Origin: CACKLF01 sp002725175
GTDB taxonomy: Bacteria > Pseudomonadota > Alphaproteobacteria > Rhodobacterales > Rhodobacteraceae
Assembly (NCBI GenBank): GCA_002725175.2
Contig: PBQX02000016.1
Span: 1-18,017, forward strand
DNA length: 18,017 bases
Reading direction: 5' to 3'
Positions 1 through 8,579 of this stretch are shown here, in pieces (the first letter of the stretch is position 1; each line of letters starts with the position of its first letter). A program made the position numbers and the translations under genes. The notes under the pieces are model-generated. The model was not told the DNA's origin. It did no database searches and worked only from the letters and a program-made list of their open reading frames with translations.

Positions 1-147
1 GGCGAAGCCGCCTGACCTTTCTATTTGTCTCTTATAAAATACAACTGGCGTGCTGCGGCGAAGCCGCCTGACCTTTCTATTTGTCTCTTATAAAATACAA
101 CTGGCGTGCTGCGGCGAAGCCGCCTGACCTTTCTATTTGTCTCTTAT
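1..147. repeat. 56-bp tandem repeat array with a GC-rich hairpin in each unit
   Basis: Two complete 56-bp units (1-56, 57-112) and a third of 35 bases (113-147) are identical where they overlap. The array is cut by the left window edge, so its true copy number is unknown. At each junction the sequence forms a perfect 5-bp inverted repeat, GCGGC-GAA-GCCGC (around 55-67 and 111-123). Each full unit also holds an AT-rich TTATAAAATA stretch. The period is not a multiple of three and no long reading frame crosses it, so it is non-coding. The third copy diverges exactly where the leader of the first gene begins. Possible roles are a transcript-ending hairpin of an upstream gene, a repeated promoter element, or a recombination or replication site; the sequence does not decide. 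Confidence 0.9.
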
Positions 148-181
148 TTTTGCTTAAAAATTATTTGATATATTCTTTTCA

Positions 182-2794
182 ATGAAAGAACTTCATAATT
201 TGTTACAGCAACTAACTACAATTAATTTTAAAGAATCCAATGCGCCACTTATAGCTGAAAGTATAGAAAACATTATTAAAGATAATTATATTGAAAATGA
301 CTTGTATATTCATAGTGCAAGTGTATTAGCATATTATTACGGTAAAAACCACAGATATAACGCATCTATGCAATGGTTAAACAATATTCCAGCCAATAAT
401 TATAATCACACATGGAAAGTATTCAAAGACACTCTAATTCCAATTTTTAGAAAAAACAAAGAAGATGAGGCACAAGTTGCTAAAATGCTCGAGACCAATC
501 TGATCAATCTTCTTAAAATAGACAAATTATGTGTATCTAATCCTTTAATTCTAGATAACTCATTTCATTATGGATACATTGATGTTAATCCTAAAAGTAT
601 TATCGAAAAATATTCTTTACTACAAATGAAAGCATTTCCACAAATATCGGGCTGTGATTATTATCCAGACCCAAAGCGCAGCATTGATAAGCGGATTCGC
701 CTTGGAATTATTTCAGGTGGATTATTACCAAATCCAAATCCAATAAGTATACATAGCTCAAGTATTAGTGATAGTTTTTATTCTACATTGCTTTCACTAC
801 CTGAGAATATGTTTGAAGTTATATATATTTTTACTCAAGATAATGAAGAGCTTCGTTCCACGGACAGACATGACTATATTTTCATACCTCCTTTAGAACC
901 AAATGTAGATTCAGTTTTAAACGCACAGAAAAGAATTGTAAATCTAAAATTAGATATTTTGTTATTTTTAGATTTACATATTTATGCATCTCTGAATTGG
1001 ATTGCACTTTCCAAATTAGCTAAAATACAAATGTGTACACATGGTCATCCTATTACATCCGGAATTCCGAGACATATTATGAATTACTTTGTTTCTTGGG
1101 AAGCAGCTGAAATAGATGATGCCCAAAATCATTATACAGAAGAATTACTTTTGCTTCCAAAAAATATTATGTGGGAACTATTTATACCAAGAAATAAAGA
1201 TAATATGTCTATGGTGACTGGAATACATTGGGGAGATATTAATAGAATTCAGTTAAAAGAATTATTACCAAATATAGATTTAAACAGGCATTGGTATTTT
1301 TGTGCACAAGCAGTATTTAAGTATAACTATCAATTTGATATTATTCTTAAAAAAATTCAAGAAAAAGATCCACTTGCTTCATTTATATTAATTAGAAATG
1401 ATGGACAATTGTATGCTATGAATGAAATCTTAGAAAAGCGTTTACAAGAAAATGGAATCAGCACAAACGTGTGCTTTGTCGAGAAAATGCCTCATCACAT
1501 AATGATGGCTGTTTATAATAATGTTGACGTCGTTTTAGATAGTTACTTTTTCGGAGGAGATACAACTACCCGTGAAGCGTTTGAAGTTGGATCTCCCGTT
1601 ATAACTCTTCCTCATAAATATTTAGGTTCAAGGTGGACACAAGCATATTATAACCATATAGGTATTACAGATTTGATAGCTAAAAATATAGATGACTATG
1701 TTGAATTAGCTGTCAATGTAGCCACTAATCCCATGTTGCAAAAAGAATTGCGTCAAAATATTAAGACAAACTCATACAAAATTTTTCATAGTAAAGATGC
1801 ATCAATTGCTTGGGCAAATATGTTTGAATCAGTATATAATAAAATATGCCACCATGCCATTCCGAAATCCATTCCGAAATCGGTCACGGCACCAAAAGGA
1901 GGAATCGAACTTATGTTAAACAGAATTAAAGATTTAGACGATTTTTCCAAATTCAATATTTTAACAACATCCGAGGCGGACACAACACCCGATGAACGAA
2001 AAAAGATTTACTGGTGTCATGATCTTCCAGACGACCCAATATACACAAATATAGATAAGAATTCAACTTTTGTATTTGTATCTGAATATCAAAAAAAACG
2101 TTTTTTGAAAGAAAAAGGACTAGACCCAGAAAATTGTTTTGTTATACATAATGGTATTTATCCAATAAAACGGACCTCTACCAGGTCCGACTCAGTGTGC
2201 AAATTAATATATTTCTCTACTCCAAATAGAGGCTTGGACATTTTAGTAACTGTATTCGAAAAACTAATACCAATATTTTCAAATATCAACATTAATGTGC
2301 ATTTAGATGTTTATAGTAGTTTTGAACTATATGATAGAACTGACCTGGATACTTATTATAATAATATTTTTGATAAAATAATTAAACATTCCAATATGAC
2401 TTACCATGGAACCGTTAGCAACGAGGAAATACGCGATGCTTTATCAAATGCTGATATATTCGCATTTCCATCAACACATCCAGAAACATCGTGTTTATGT
2501 ATTATAGAAGCTATGTCTGCAGGATGTATTTGTGTGCACAGTTCTTTGGCTGCATTACCTGAAACTACAAACGGACATACAATGATGTATCCCTATACAA
2601 AAAATAAATTAGATCATTGTACACTTTTCGCGAAAATGTTACTAGAAAGTGTTAAAGTATACAATAAAACATGTCTTAAATCTCAAATAGATTATGCTAA
2701 TACAAAATTCAATATACACAATATAAGACAACAATGGAAAAATCTTTTTAACAAATTAAAAACCATGCCGCCGAGCTGCGCCAAGACACTCTAA
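182..2794 (+). CDS. Bifunctional glycosyltransferase: GT41 (OGT/SPINDLY-like) fused to a GT4-like domain
   Basis: The 870-aa protein carries two glycosyltransferase modules. Residues about 160-565 resemble the catalytic part of GT41 (O-GlcNAc transferase/SPINDLY-type) enzymes. Visible signs are DILLFLDLH near 258, THGHPITSGIPRH at about 286-298, a DDAQNHYTEE block near 312, and FFGGDTTTREAFEVGSPVI at about 456-474, which in this family lies in the nucleotide-sugar site. After a linker (about 565-600), residues about 605-860 look like a retaining GT-B (GT4) enzyme. They show YWCHDLP at 610-616, VIHNGI, NRGLDIL, and an EX7E motif at E768/E776 followed by AMSAGC. The first 150 residues are helical and may be a degenerate TPR-like region. 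No signal peptide or membrane segment is seen, so a cytoplasmic enzyme is likely. Donor and acceptor are unknown. The last ten codons are GC-rich, unlike the rest of the gene. Confidence 0.88.
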   Translation: MKELHNLLQQLTTINFKESNAPLIAESIENIIKDNYIENDLYIHSASVLAYYYGKNHRYNASMQWLNNIPANNYNHTWKVFKDTLIPIFRKNKEDEAQVAKMLETNLINLLKIDKLCVSNPLILDNSFHYGYIDVNPKSIIEKYSLLQMKAFPQISGCDYYPDPKRSIDKRIRLGIISGGLLPNPNPISIHSSSISDSFYSTLLSLPENMFEVIYIFTQDNEELRSTDRHDYIFIPPLEPNVDSVLNAQKRIVNLKLDILLFLDLHIYASLNWIALSKLAKIQMCTHGHPITSGIPRHIMNYFVSWEAAEIDDAQNHYTEELLLLPKNIMWELFIPRNKDNMSMVTGIHWGDINRIQLKELLPNIDLNRHWYFCAQAVFKYNYQFDIILKKIQEKDPLASFILIRNDGQLYAMNEILEKRLQENGISTNVCFVEKMPHHIMMAVYNNVDVVLDSYFFGGDTTTREAFEVGSPVITLPHKYLGSRWTQAYYNHIGITDLIAKNIDDYVELAVNVATNPMLQKELRQNIKTNSYKIFHSKDASIAWANMFESVYNKICHHAIPKSIPKSVTAPKGGIELMLNRIKDLDDFSKFNILTTSEADTTPDERKKIYWCHDLPDDPIYTNIDKNSTFVFVSEYQKKRFLKEKGLDPENCFVIHNGIYPIKRTSTRSDSVCKLIYFSTPNRGLDILVTVFEKLIPIFSNININVHLDVYSSFELYDRTDLDTYYNNIFDKIIKHSNMTYHGTVSNEEIRDALSNADIFAFPSTHPETSCLCIIEAMSAGCICVHSSLAALPETTNGHTMMYPYTKNKLDHCTLFAKMLLESVKVYNKTCLKSQIDYANTKFNIHNIRQQWKNLFNKLKTMPPSCAKTL
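2171..2189. repeat. GC-rich perfect inverted repeat inside the glycosyltransferase gene
   Basis: CGGACCT and AGGTCCG are perfect 7-base arms around a 5-base loop (CTACC). The repeat lies at codons about 664-670, between the end of the first Rossmann-like lobe (VIHNGIYP) and the start of the second (LIYFSTPNRG) of the GT4-like domain. It encodes a polar stretch (RTSTRSDS) where a surface loop is expected. The surrounding DNA is AT-rich, so the stretch stands out in composition. Confidence 0.75.
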
Positions 2795-2807
2795 TTTAAA
2801 CATATAA

Positions 2808-2822
2808 AACTATTAATTAGTT
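2808..2822 (+). terminator. Possible AT-rich transcript-end hairpin after the glycosyltransferase gene
   Basis: AACTA and TAGTT flank the loop TTAAT in the 31-base gap before the next gene. Mimiviruses end transcripts at hairpin-forming palindromes, so this may mark a 3' end. A 5-bp AT stem is easily found by chance, hence the low confidence. Confidence 0.2.
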
Positions 2823-2825
2823 AAT

Positions 2826-3578
2826 ATGAATGCCCAGTCTTTTTTTAAGAAAGTTCCAAATATATCAGACATTTCTATACTATTGTCACATCTTGCTTAT
2901 AATTGGTCTGATAAATTAAACATTATTACTCTAGAAAAACAATTTCAGGAAGAAATTTCCAAGATACAAAACTCTCAAGACCAAGATCAACAAATTAAAC
3001 ACCTTAAATCAAATATTCAGAATATTATTAAAGAACTTTCAGCATTCACAACTTCACATTTAATTACAAGTGCGACACGATTTCTTAATAAACCATATTC
3101 AAATGATATTTCACAACAAATCATTGTTTTACATAAATTGCTAGAAAATAAACAAGAGGATTATTTTGATAATAATGGCACATTTACTGTTACACTTGTT
3201 TTATTATTAGGCCTTTTCTCCAAATTTGTAAACGCACACATAAATAATATTATATCGGATACAAACAGCTACATTTTTTGGTATTACGGCTCATACGACA
3301 AAATAATTGCTCTTATACAAGAAAAATATAAGAATGATTGTTTTTGGGTTGATAATCAACTAACATGGAATGGTTATAACAATCAAATAAATGTTATTGT
3401 TCCAGTATCCGAACAGCCTGTGAGTAATAAGGTCATTCGATTTTATATTGAGTTATTAATATCTATGATACATTCAAAAGGTACTCGAAATTTTATTATA
3501 GTTACAAAGGAAATACCACCAAATATATTATTAGAACATAACCTAATTAAGTCTGATCATTTGTATCATATTATTTGA
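2826..3578 (+). CDS. Hypothetical protein, 250 aa
   Basis: I do not recognise a family. The protein is AT-rich in codon use like its neighbours and begins with ATG 31 bases after the glycosyltransferase stop. Residues about 30-75 are Gln/Glu/Lys-rich and probably helical (KIQNSQDQDQQIKHLKSNI). A short hydrophobic stretch (TFTVTLVLLLGLFSKFV, about 119-135) could be one membrane segment or a buried helix. The C-terminal half alternates hydrophobic and polar residues (INVIVPVSEQP, NFIIVTKEIPP) in a way that suggests beta strands of a small alpha/beta fold. It is probably transcribed in the same direction as the genes on either side. No catalytic motif is visible. Confidence 0.7.
   Translation: MNAQSFFKKVPNISDISILLSHLAYNWSDKLNIITLEKQFQEEISKIQNSQDQDQQIKHLKSNIQNIIKELSAFTTSHLITSATRFLNKPYSNDISQQIIVLHKLLENKQEDYFDNNGTFTVTLVLLLGLFSKFVNAHINNIISDTNSYIFWYYGSYDKIIALIQEKYKNDCFWVDNQLTWNGYNNQINVIVPVSEQPVSNKVIRFYIELLISMIHSKGTRNFIIVTKEIPPNILLEHNLIKSDHLYHII
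3572..3578 (+). promoter_or_regulatory. Candidate promoter motif TATTTGA before the DUF4116-like gene
   Basis: TATTTGA ends 40 bases before the ATG at 3619 and overlaps the stop codon of the preceding gene. It matches the TAWTTGA pattern seen at similar distance before three other genes here and resembles the AAAATTGA early promoter core of mimiviruses. The sequence context is AT-rich, so an individual match is weak. Confidence 0.3.
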
Positions 3579-3618
3579 ATTTTCAATTAAATTTCTTATA
3601 CAAAGTATCTACCTTTTT

Positions 3619-4266
3619 ATGAAAAACATATGTAACCAAAATATTCTACAATATTTGTCGTTTAGTGACCTCGTAACACTTACACAACTACACAAGATTG
3701 ATGAACAAGATATTATCGATTTATGTTTTTTTTCGAAAGGAGATATTTTTCGTTTCTTTCCAAAATATATTAAAACCAATTTGAAATATATTCAAATTGC
3801 TATTGATACTAGTTTGCAAGGATACGCTATTTTACGTCACGTACCAAGCAGTGCCGCAGCTGCATTGTGGAAATATACAGAATTCACTTATTCGAATTAT
3901 TTTAAAGCACTTAAATATGTTTCTTCACATAAAGGTATCATTCCATGCAAATTTTATCCCATGTTTCAAGACAAAGGATTCATTTTTATTTGTTTAAGAA
4001 ATGATGGGTGTAGATTAAAACAGTTTGCTTGGTTGTCTAAGTCCAGGAAATGGGTAGATATTGCAATAATGCAAAATGGAAACGCATTGATGTATGCTTC
4101 CAATGATTTAAAAAATGATGTGAATTTAGTTACAAAATGTGTTTCCAAATTTCCATGGGCAATTGAATATGTAGGGAATCAATGCATAAAAAACAAAAAT
4201 GTTATTGATTCTGCTACACAATATGTTAAATGGGTCACTTGGTTTATTAAATATGCGGAGAGTTGA
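3619..4266 (+). CDS. F-box-like / DUF4116 repeat protein, 215 aa
   Basis: The N-terminus (NILQYLSFSDLVTLTQLHKI, about 8-27) resembles a short F-box-like helix pair, common at the start of giant-virus repeat proteins. Residues about 140-205 fit the DUF4116 repeat pattern. One unit is WVDIAIMQNGNALMYASNDL followed by KNDVNLVTKCV; a second, degenerate unit starts with SKFPWAIEYV. Earlier segments (YIQIAIDTSLQGYAILRHVP) look like further decayed units. DUF4116 proteins occur in giant viruses and protists, and their function is not established. If the F-box reading is right, the protein would recruit host SCF ubiquitin ligase through Skp1, with the repeats as target-binding part; that is inference. 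It ends 26 bases before the ATG of the kinase-like gene. Confidence 0.72.
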   Translation: MKNICNQNILQYLSFSDLVTLTQLHKIDEQDIIDLCFFSKGDIFRFFPKYIKTNLKYIQIAIDTSLQGYAILRHVPSSAAAALWKYTEFTYSNYFKALKYVSSHKGIIPCKFYPMFQDKGFIFICLRNDGCRLKQFAWLSKSRKWVDIAIMQNGNALMYASNDLKNDVNLVTKCVSKFPWAIEYVGNQCIKNKNVIDSATQYVKWVTWFIKYAES

Positions 4267-4292
4267 CACAAAATAATAAAGAGTTTATCGAT

Positions 4293-5756
4293 ATGGTATT
4301 AGAACTTCAAGTTGAGAATATAAGATATAAAAATGTTGAAAGATTCTTATCTAGTTCACATATAGAATTAGAAAACATACAATCATATTTCCCATCATGG
4401 GTGATGGACACTCATCTTAAATTTAGCAAATGGAATACAATACATCTAAATAATAGATTGATAGATGTTATTTCCAAAAATCAAAATAATTATTCAGGAC
4501 TCATTGTCAGCTGTCAAGGAGGTGAAGCCATTCATGCACCATTTCATATTAAAAGCACACCAATTATTGAACCTAGAACTTTCTTTCGTTATAAATCTTC
4601 AAATTCATCTCATTTAGTTCCAGGTAACTACAATAAATGGAAGAATACAATTGACAAAGTACATAGCGTTTCTAATACAGCATATATCGATACACTTTGT
4701 AGCATATATCTTTCTAGACTTAAAGAATTCGGATTAACACCACATTTTGGCTCCATATATGGTATTTATAGCGGTATCATTAAAGATTTTGAAGAAGATG
4801 TTAGTGAAGAATATTCAATCATAAATGACGAAAATTGGTTAATGTCATCTATTCAAAAAAACAAAATTAGAATTAAACATATACCAACCAATCAACGTAA
4901 GTTTGAGGCCATAAATGACTTAGAAGTGTGTGATTTAGATATGTATGCAGTTCAAGCACCAAATGGCATTACACCTTCCACAGATGAAGATGACGATGCA
5001 AAACATATCATTATTTATCCAGAAGTACCTGTTCAAATTGTTTTTATGGAAAAATTCGACATTACATTAGATAATCTATTAAAGGATTCAATAAATAGAG
5101 TTAGGATACCAACAAGATATTCATTCGTTAGATATATTAGAAAAATTATCGTTATTAATAAGTTAAAAGCTTGGATTTTTCAAATAACTGCAGGATTACA
5201 TTGTGCAAACAAATATATTCAATTTGTTCACAATGATCTTCATGTTCAAAACGTTATGGGCAAAAAAACAAATCAAAAATATATTTTTTACAAACAATCA
5301 GATATTATATACAAAATACCAACATACGGATATATTATGAATATTATTGACTTTGGAAGAAGCACTTTCCAGGTTAATAATAAACAATATATAGGAGATG
5401 TTTTCGACGATGATGGTGATGCGGGTGGACAATACTCGCTAGTAGATGGCGTTCACCCACACCCAGCATTTGATTTAGCACGATTAGCGTGTTCATTTAT
5501 AGAAGATTTAGATGAATCCTTCTGGCCCACAAAAGATGATTTGGATAACTATGATATTGGTTCACTAATTAACAGTTGGACATATGATGATAATGGACAA
5601 AGTCTATTAGATATTGAAGGTTTTGAATTATATATTCATATCGCAAAATATTTTAGAACAAAAACACCAAAACGAGTACTACAAAACGCAACATTTCACT
5701 CATATATAGTTGATTCAAATATTGACATTACAGAAAAAAATACAATACCCCTGTAA
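4293..5756 (+). CDS. Putative protein kinase, giant-virus type (HNDLH...N / DFG)
   Basis: This is a kinase-fold protein of 487 aa from the first ATG at 4293. The frame is open back to a TTG at 4263, but no upstream in-frame ATG exists, so I chose 4293. The catalytic loop reads HNDLHVQNVM (H313, D315, N320), with His in place of the usual Lys two residues after Asp. The metal-binding motif is IIDFGRS (D353-F-G355). A hinge-like segment, FMEKFDITLDNLL, lies near 251-263. The region before it is long and lacks a recognisable glycine loop. An acidic stretch (DVFDDDGDAGGQYS) follows the DFG motif, where the activation segment would be. HxDLHxxN with DFG is typical of giant-virus putative Ser/Thr kinases and also of small-molecule kinases, so the substrate is open. 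Both key Asp residues are present, so activity is expected. Confidence 0.82.
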   Translation: MVLELQVENIRYKNVERFLSSSHIELENIQSYFPSWVMDTHLKFSKWNTIHLNNRLIDVISKNQNNYSGLIVSCQGGEAIHAPFHIKSTPIIEPRTFFRYKSSNSSHLVPGNYNKWKNTIDKVHSVSNTAYIDTLCSIYLSRLKEFGLTPHFGSIYGIYSGIIKDFEEDVSEEYSIINDENWLMSSIQKNKIRIKHIPTNQRKFEAINDLEVCDLDMYAVQAPNGITPSTDEDDDAKHIIIYPEVPVQIVFMEKFDITLDNLLKDSINRVRIPTRYSFVRYIRKIIVINKLKAWIFQITAGLHCANKYIQFVHNDLHVQNVMGKKTNQKYIFYKQSDIIYKIPTYGYIMNIIDFGRSTFQVNNKQYIGDVFDDDGDAGGQYSLVDGVHPHPAFDLARLACSFIEDLDESFWPTKDDLDNYDIGSLINSWTYDDNGQSLLDIEGFELYIHIAKYFRTKTPKRVLQNATFHSYIVDSNIDITEKNTIPL

Positions 5757-5760
5757 TTGA
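5754..5760 (+). promoter_or_regulatory. Candidate promoter motif TAATTGA before the primase-helicase gene
   Basis: TAATTGA lies 47 bases before the ATG at 5808 and overlaps the TAA stop of the kinase gene. It is one of four TAWTTGA matches at 37-50 bases from a start codon in this window and shares AATTGA with the mimivirus early motif. An AT-rich stretch lies between it and the ATG. Confidence 0.35.
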
Positions 5761-5807
5761 ATTAAGAGTGAAATTAATATAATAATATAATTACATTCTA
5801 GAAATTA

Positions 5808-8579
5808 ATGGATTCTTTTTTATCATGGTTGTCTAAATTTAGAGTCCAAAGTGGTGATAGATATTCTCATTTAGGGTTAGATACATTCAGAGGTGCGTTT
5901 TATATACCAGACGATATGAAAATCGAATTTCATAAAAAATATTTTGAACATGTATTTAGTCTCGGTTTGAAATGTGATTTAGTGGAAAAACATACTGATC
6001 TTTGCTGTTTACTTTATGACCTTGACTTCAAAATTGCCAAAGAATCCACGGAAAGAGCTTATACTATGGATAAAATTAAAAGTTTTATAGAATGTGTTAC
6101 AAGAATTACCTCACAATATATAGACACAAATGCACCACATACATTTGATGCATTTGTATTTGAAAAACTACAACCAACTACTAAAAAAGATTGCAAAAAG
6201 GATGGTATTCATATTATGTTTCCCCATATTGTTACAGAACCAGCATTACAACATTTCTTTAGAGAAGAATTACTCATTGAAGTTAAACACATATTCGATG
6301 ATTGCATTAATGATATTGAAGACATCCTAGACGCATCTGTTCTTGAAAAAAATGGATGGATGATGTATGGTGCACGTAAATCAGACGGACACCCATACAA
6401 ATTAACAGGAATATGGGGATATTCAGACATCGAAGATGTTGGAAACACATTTCCTAAACGTACTACTACATCGGAATATTATACTGATACTGTTGAACTT
6501 GTTAATTTTTTATCTATTAGAAGATACATCACCGCAGATGTTTCTAGTATTAAAAATGGACAACAAGATATTATTGACTCTTGGATATCTCAATACCACT
6601 CACAATCAAAAAACGATTTAATAAGACCACGACAATATCACCAACGTATTAATAACGGATATACAGATCTTAACACCGTTCAATCACTCGTTGAAATTTT
6701 GTCTGTTCATCGCGTTAAAGAACGAAATTTATGGATGCAAGTTGGCTGGTGTTTACATAATATTAGTGATACTTTATTACAATGTTGGATTAAATTTAGT
6801 CTAAGATGTGAAGAATATGCACAGACAGCAGAAGAAGATTGTAAAAAAGAGTGGTATAAGATGGTCAAAAAAGACATGAGCATTGGCAGTCTTCATATGT
6901 GGGCAAAAAAAGATAATGAAAAAGCATACAGAGAAATTACCAGAAATGATTTAGAATATTATATTAGTACAACCGTATGCAGAACAGGATATCAAAAAGG
7001 TCCTAAAGGAAAACGACACACCAGCGAATCACTTGTTGACTTAGTTTATCATATTGTTGCAGCTTTCAAACACAAGTTTGGACACGTTTTTGTATGCGGC
7101 GCATATGAAAAAAAAATATGGTATGAATTCAGAAATAACAGATGGGAAAAGGATGACGCAGATATTGGATTTAAAATTAAAGTTGTAGATGATTTATATT
7201 CAGATTTTATTGGCGTAAGTAAAAATATAAGATTTAGAGCTGAAAAACTTTCAGCAACACATCCCAGCAAAGAAAGATACGAACATACCGCAACTGAAAT
7301 TATTAAAGTTGCTAATAGATTCAAAGACGCGGGATTTAGAAGAAAACTTGCTGAAGAGGCATGTGAACAACTTTATTGGAATAGAGCTAGGCAACACGAA
7401 CAAACTAATTTCGACGATATACTTGATACTAAAACTGAATTAATAGGTTTCAAAAATGGAGTATACGATTTAGAAACTGCTACATTTAGAGATGCTAGAT
7501 GCGAAGATTATGTGTGTTTATCCACTAATATTGAATATAAAGAATATAGCAATAGAGACCCAATTGTTATTGAACTTAGAGAGTTTATTCAGGAAATTAT
7601 TCCAAATAATGAAACACGTGACTATGTTCTCACCGTTTTAGCAAGTTGTTTGTCAGGAGGACGCAGATATGAACATTTTCATATATGGGTTGGAAGTGGC
7701 GGTAATGGTAAATCAAAATTAATCGAGCTTTTCGAAAATTCTTTCGGTGATTATTGTTCTAAACTATCAGTTGCATGCATTACCAAACAAAGGCAAAGTT
7801 CAAATGCCGCATCACCAGAATTAGCTAAACTCAGAAACAAGCGATTTGTCGTTCTTCAAGAACCAAATGAAAATGAAAGAATACAAGTTGGCATTCTTAA
7901 AGAATTAACAGGGGGTGATAAAATAGAAGCACGGGCTCTTAATTGTCCACCTATTATATATCAACCACAATTCAAATTGCTTATGACTTGTAATCAACTC
8001 CCAAAAGTTCCAGCAGATGATGGTGGCACATGGAGAAGACTCAAAGTCACTAGATTTGAATCAGAATTCACAGATGACCCAGACCCTGAAAAACCAAACC
8101 AATTCAAATTAGATTGCAATTTAAACCAAAAACTTGAAAAGTGGAAAGAACCATTTATGTGGATGTTAACGCAATATTATAAAAAATACAAAGTTCACGG
8201 ATATAAAGAACCTATAGCTGTTATACGTGCCACAGAAGAATATCAACAAATGAATGATAACTATGTCGATTTTGTAAATGAATATATACAAACTAAGACA
8301 AAAGATGATAAACCACTACCACAAACAGATGTATTATGGCTGGCTGATTTGTATTCTCAATTTCAAATATATTATAGAGACACTGTTGCAGAAAAACCAC
8401 CTAAAAGAAGAGACCTACAAACATATATGGTTAAAAAATTTGGAACTGGTTTTAGTAGAGGCGGCAAATTTGGATGGAGAGGATATAAACTTAGAGAAGA
8501 TAATACAAATAATGATGAAGACTCAGACGATGATGTTGTCGTCGTGCCACACACCAGTGCACGGGCCGCGTTCGCGTAG
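5808..8579 (+). CDS. D5-like primase-helicase (AEP primase + SF3 helicase)
   Basis: This core replication protein of nucleocytoplasmic large DNA viruses makes primers and unwinds DNA at the fork. The N-terminal archaeo-eukaryotic primase domain shows the metal-binding DLD (D71, D73, in LLYDLDFK) and the sxH-like DGIHIMFP (H135). A region near 300-370 (VKERNLWMQVGWCLHNI) matches the PriCT-2 type linker. The SF3 helicase domain has Walker A GSGGNGKS (629-636), Walker B VVLQEP (E685), sensor-like LLMTCNQLP (motif C, N729) and an arginine-rich GGTWRRLKV. The C-terminus (about 840-890) has a winged-helix-like stretch, LQTYMVKKFG, and an acidic tail (NNDEDSDDDVVVV). The length suits mimivirus-type D5 proteins. 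All key residues are present. The last ten codons are GC-rich, and the 3' end overlaps the convergent gene on the other strand by 57 bases. Confidence 0.96.
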   Translation: MDSFLSWLSKFRVQSGDRYSHLGLDTFRGAFYIPDDMKIEFHKKYFEHVFSLGLKCDLVEKHTDLCCLLYDLDFKIAKESTERAYTMDKIKSFIECVTRITSQYIDTNAPHTFDAFVFEKLQPTTKKDCKKDGIHIMFPHIVTEPALQHFFREELLIEVKHIFDDCINDIEDILDASVLEKNGWMMYGARKSDGHPYKLTGIWGYSDIEDVGNTFPKRTTTSEYYTDTVELVNFLSIRRYITADVSSIKNGQQDIIDSWISQYHSQSKNDLIRPRQYHQRINNGYTDLNTVQSLVEILSVHRVKERNLWMQVGWCLHNISDTLLQCWIKFSLRCEEYAQTAEEDCKKEWYKMVKKDMSIGSLHMWAKKDNEKAYREITRNDLEYYISTTVCRTGYQKGPKGKRHTSESLVDLVYHIVAAFKHKFGHVFVCGAYEKKIWYEFRNNRWEKDDADIGFKIKVVDDLYSDFIGVSKNIRFRAEKLSATHPSKERYEHTATEIIKVANRFKDAGFRRKLAEEACEQLYWNRARQHEQTNFDDILDTKTELIGFKNGVYDLETATFRDARCEDYVCLSTNIEYKEYSNRDPIVIELREFIQEIIPNNETRDYVLTVLASCLSGGRRYEHFHIWVGSGGNGKSKLIELFENSFGDYCSKLSVACITKQRQSSNAASPELAKLRNKRFVVLQEPNENERIQVGILKELTGGDKIEARALNCPPIIYQPQFKLLMTCNQLPKVPADDGGTWRRLKVTRFESEFTDDPDPEKPNQFKLDCNLNQKLEKWKEPFMWMLTQYYKKYKVHGYKEPIAVIRATEEYQQMNDNYVDFVNEYIQTKTKDDKPLPQTDVLWLADLYSQFQIYYRDTVAEKPPKRRDLQTYMVKKFGTGFSRGGKFGWRGYKLREDNTNNDEDSDDDVVVVPHTSARAAFA

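Noticed and set aside
1..147. CRISPR-like array
   Set aside because: The repeated unit is contiguous with no variable spacers: the whole 56-bp period is identical. It is a plain tandem repeat.
4263..4292. TTG start ten codons upstream for the kinase gene
   Set aside because: Eukaryotic-type virus translation is expected to begin at ATG. The first in-frame ATG is 4293 and the upstream frame soon meets a stop (TAA at 4248-4250).
5757..5807. Hairpin in the spacer before the primase-helicase gene (GTAATT...AATTAC)
   Set aside because: Six AT-rich bases with a loop of about 30 are expected by chance in such sequence.
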